In this document: in pieces, positions 60,748-64,000 of the stretch
Numbering within the stretch: the first letter of the stretch is position 1
Layout of the letters: each line of letters opens with the position of its first letter
Notes under the pieces: model-generated
Seen by the model: the letters and a program-made list of their open reading frames with translations, nothing else
The model's database searches: none
Told to the model about the DNA's origin: nothing
Origin: Laccaria trichodermophora
Lineage: Eukaryota > Basidiomycota > Agaricomycetes > Agaricales > Hydnangiaceae
DNA: 64,000 nt
NCBI GenBank assembly: GCA_018417955.1
Contig: JACTVC010000021.1
Location: 124,001-188,000 of the forward strand
Direction of reading: 5' to 3'
Translations under genes and position numbers: made by a program

Positions 60748-63700
60748 ATGGCTGAGAAGCTCCTCTGCGACTGCCAAAGATACTGTGGTGGTGGTCGGCT
60801 TGTTTCAAGAAGCACATACTACGATCACAGACCATATCGGCACCAACTGACATCCATCCCCTCTGTGCTGCCACCCCAGGATCACGAAGTTGACAGTAAC
60901 AAACGGCGGTGTATTGGGAACGAAGCACTAGCAGCAGTGAGTTCTCTTTTCTTCCAAATACTCAAGGTGACACTACCTACAAAGGCTCATGCAAACCTCG
61001 CGGATCCTCGTACGCAACAGTTCTATGACCCTGTCTCAGACCAGGGTTCCGCGAGTGCGGCGGGGAGTCTTTCTGAAGAAAATGGCTTTGCTGGAGATTC
61101 GGGTATGTCCCCTTTCTATATAATTGCATGATTCTCACTAACCTATCATATGTCTCGGTTTCCAGTCCTTGATGAACCACGAGAACACGATGTACCTATG
61201 ACTCAGACCGACAACTCCCCACACCATGAACCAGCAAACCCCCATGAGATCGACCCCAGCCTTGTCCCCAATACAGAAGAACTGAAGATTGCGCTCGACT
61301 TTCATCAATTCATTTCAAGCGCTATGTTGGGCAATGGTGATTTGGTGGTGGAGGAGCTGGAGGCCCTGCAAAACCCGTTATGGGAGATCCCCGAAATTGA
61401 TAATGACAACCTGTTGCTCTCATTAAAACTGTTCATATCCACTACAAATGCCTCGAATCAAGTTTACAACGATGTACGTGCTGATATTATGGATGTACAT
61501 CCCAAGGACGACTTGCTCTCCCATCACGCAATCAAGAAGAAGATTGCCGAAATGACTGGAATATCCCCCATCATACATGACATGTGCCCCAATTCATGTG
61601 TGGCTTATACTGGGCCGTTTTCAAAGCTGGAGGCCTGTCCAACATGCAAGGAGTCGCGATATGATCCTGTCAAACTTCAGTCAAGTGGGGGAAGGGTCAA
61701 GAAGCCACGCCAACAGTTTTATACAATGCCGCTTGGCCCACAACTGCAAGCTCTTTATCGGACACCAGAAGGTGCACGCAACATGGAGCATCGCAAGCGA
61801 CGTACTCAGGAGATTTTGGAGGAGCTCAAGGCAAATGGGGGCCGAATTAAAGTGTTTGAGGATGTCTATCATGGCTCAGCTTACCTCCTCGCTGTTGACA
61901 GAGGGGATATTGGGGAAGATGATATTGTTCTAATGTTCTCGATGGACGGTGCCCAACTCTATCAAGACAAGACCTCTGATTGCTGGATATACATCTGGGT
62001 CATCTACAATCTTGCACCTGACGGACGCTACAAGAAGAAGTATGTGATTCCTGGTGGAGTAATTCCAGGCCCAAACAACCCCAAGAATACGGATTCCACC
62101 ATTTGGTTGGACTTCAGAAGGCTGGTTTGCCAATCTGGCATGGTCTAAAAAAGGAAGTTTTCAAGTCTTTTCCGTATCTGTATTTGGGCAGTGCCGATGG
62201 ACCTGGTAGTGTCCACTTCACTGGTCTGGTCGGTCATCAGGGAGCATATTTGTGTCGACTTTATTGTGGTCTGAAGGGCCGACACAAAGTGGGTGCATCC
62301 ACATACTATCCTGCCCTCCTGAAACCAGACAACTACACTGTGGCTGGTTGTGATCATGATGACATTGATCCAGGAAGCATAACTGGATGTTCTCCAGAGG
62401 CCTACTATGAAAATCTGAAGGTTCTTCTGGCATCTAGGGGCCCTACAGACTATAAGACACGCTGCAAAGATACTGGCATATCGACAATCAGCATATTTAT
62501 GGCCTGCCCACCAAAGCGAAGACAGCCGATCCCAGCAGGTTTTGGTGGTGATTGTATGCATGCAGGCACCATAAATCTTGGTGATTTGTACCCTCCATTG
62601 TGGCGTGGACTGTTTACTTGCACCAGGCCAGATACAGTGGAATCATGGGAATGGGCTGTCTTCAGAGACCCAGAAAAGTGGAAAGCCCATGGAGCTGCAG
62701 TGGAAAGTTGTAAACCCTTCCTCCCTGGTTCCTATGACCGTCCTCCCCGCAATATTGCTGAGAAGATTTCAAGTGGTTACAAGGCAAAAGAATGGCAAGG
62801 CTATTTTTATGGACTTGCACCTGCACTGCTTCATGGCATTTTACCAAAGAAATACTGGCAAAATTTCTGCAAGCTCGTCTACTCCATGCGGATTCTCCAG
62901 CAACATTCAATTACCGAGTCTGAGCTGCAAGATGCTCACCACCATCTGCAACTATTTCACCACGAGTTTGAAGAAATTTATGTTCAACGCCACGAAGATC
63001 GCATTCATTTTGTGCGTCCTTGTCTGCATGCCATTCTTCATATGTCAAGTGAGACCATCCGTGTGGGACCATGTCCCTTGTACTCAACATGGACCATGGA
63101 ACGAGTCATTGGTGATCTTGGTGGAGAGATTAGGCAGCCATCCAACCCCTACAAAAATCTATCTGAACGGGGTCTGCGACGATGTCAAAGCAATGCTCTC
63201 AAGGCGATCTATCCCCAGCTGGAACGTGAAACAAAAACTTCGTCATTTGCAGAAGACATAGGAGATGGCTACAAATTTCTGCAGGCTCGTGAGGAGTCAG
63301 CACATGTCATTGGCGGAGCAGCAGGAGCAATAATCAAGAAGTACTTTGAAGAGGAGGAGATGGCACATGGCAATGATGTTCCTGTGAACTGGATTGGTCC
63401 AAAGGTTCATCGTTGGGCCCATTTGCAACTACCTATAGGAGATATTGCTCGTTCTGGGTGGAAAGAAAAACAGGCAGCTCCACAAGATATTCGGAGAGCA
63501 CGATATGTGAAGGTGAGCAGATATCAGAATTTATCAGACATGACATCCATTTAAACACATTTTAATTTCTAGTTGTCTCTTGGCAACCAAATGGAGTTTG
63601 CAGAGGTGGAATTCTATTTCCATGCGGTCATCAATAAAGAACAACGACATCTAGCACTGGTCTCACTCCTTTCACGTCCTGACGAAGACCTCTTTTCAGA

Positions 63701-63929
63701 GTCATTTCACACTGTATGGTCTGTTACAGAACTTGGAGATGAGGGTCTTCATGTGGTCGATGCCAAAAGTATTCTCACTGTGGTTGCTGTCATCCCACAT
63801 GACCACCATGTTGAAGAAGGTGGGGGCGACAAAAGGTTTTTCATCTGGGAGAAGATTGGAAATGATGTTGGTCTTCTATCTGATGCTGCAGGGGCTGTTG
63901 ATTTGGGAGACCAGGATACAATTGATTAA
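60748..63929 (+). pseudogene. Tnp2/CACTA-like transposase, three exons, one internal frameshift
   Basis: DDE-type transposase of the Agaricomycete Tnp2-like (CACTA/CMC) group. Exons: 60,748-61,102, 61,166-63,512 and 63,573-63,929, joined in matching phases. The N-terminal finger is CDCQRYCGGG...TYYDH. The middle reads IIHDMCPNSCVAYTGPF and CPTCKESRYDP (zinc ribbon-like), then FSMDGAQLYQDKTSDCW with a likely first catalytic Asp, then YLGSADGPGSVHFTGLVGHQ and CMHAGTINLGDLYPPLWRG. The helical C-terminal half includes RPPRNIAEKISSGYKAKEW and WTMERVIGDLGGEIRQPSNP. Between PKNTDS and HHLVGLQ (about 62,095) a few residues are missing and the frame shifts by one, so this copy is probably dead unless that is an assembly error. 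The small 3' exon is acidic and ends TAA. Confidence 0.85.
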
Positions 63930-64000
63930 TTGACAAGTATCTGTATTAAAAGTTGAATCTACTCTTCAAAATCATTGTCAATATTTCTTTCAACTACCCC

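Overview
The window looks like nuclear DNA of an Agaricomycete (mushroom-forming basidiomycete). The evidence is short GT-AG introns (mostly 46-67 nt), a NACHT-WD40 NLR with a C2-like N-terminus, two BTB/POZ proteins of the mushroom type, and an accessory landscape of hAT, MULE, Tnp2/CACTA-like and TA-target elements. No bacterial, organellar, rRNA or tRNA gene was recognised.

Layout. Positions 1-48,311 are two tandem copies of one unit. In each unit the order is: flavin monooxygenase (FMO), a 3' fragment of an NPF/Ser-rich gene ('P'), an unnamed minus-strand gene ('U') facing a MULE transposase remnant, the NLR, a conserved non-coding tail ('X'), and a full-length P gene. Position 1 pairs with about 19,374, and about 18,952 pairs with about 48,311. 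With three large insertions removed, each unit is about 15.5 kb. Unit 1 holds a 3.5-kb hAT element just downstream of its NLR. Unit 2 holds a 6.5-kb TA-flanked insertion and a 6.8-kb palindromic insertion inside X. Each insertion is dated and bounded by the paralogous empty site in the other unit.

Fate of the genes. Both NLRs stay open over about 1,600 codons, with 13 and 15 near-identical 43-residue WD40 repeats. Both FMO copies, both MULE copies and three of the four P copies carry breaks. P4 (46,122-48,258) is open.

Right of the array. 48.3-52 kb holds two ordinary-looking genes: a low-complexity 461-aa protein and a BTB/POZ gene with a tandemly duplicated exon plus intron. From about 52.6 kb on the window is repeat-rich. 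It holds a GC-rich minisatellite, a 537-bp CACTG-ended MITE, a 763-bp hAT MITE with a perfect 8-bp target duplication, a Cys-rich TE-type ORF, and a three-exon Tnp2/CACTA-like transposase gene with one frameshift near 62,095.

Reading of the whole. The sequence suggests a birth-and-death immune-receptor (NLR) locus, expanded by tandem duplication and then bombarded by DNA transposons. Passenger genes decayed while the receptors kept their frames. All exon models are hand-built from splice consensus and reading phase.
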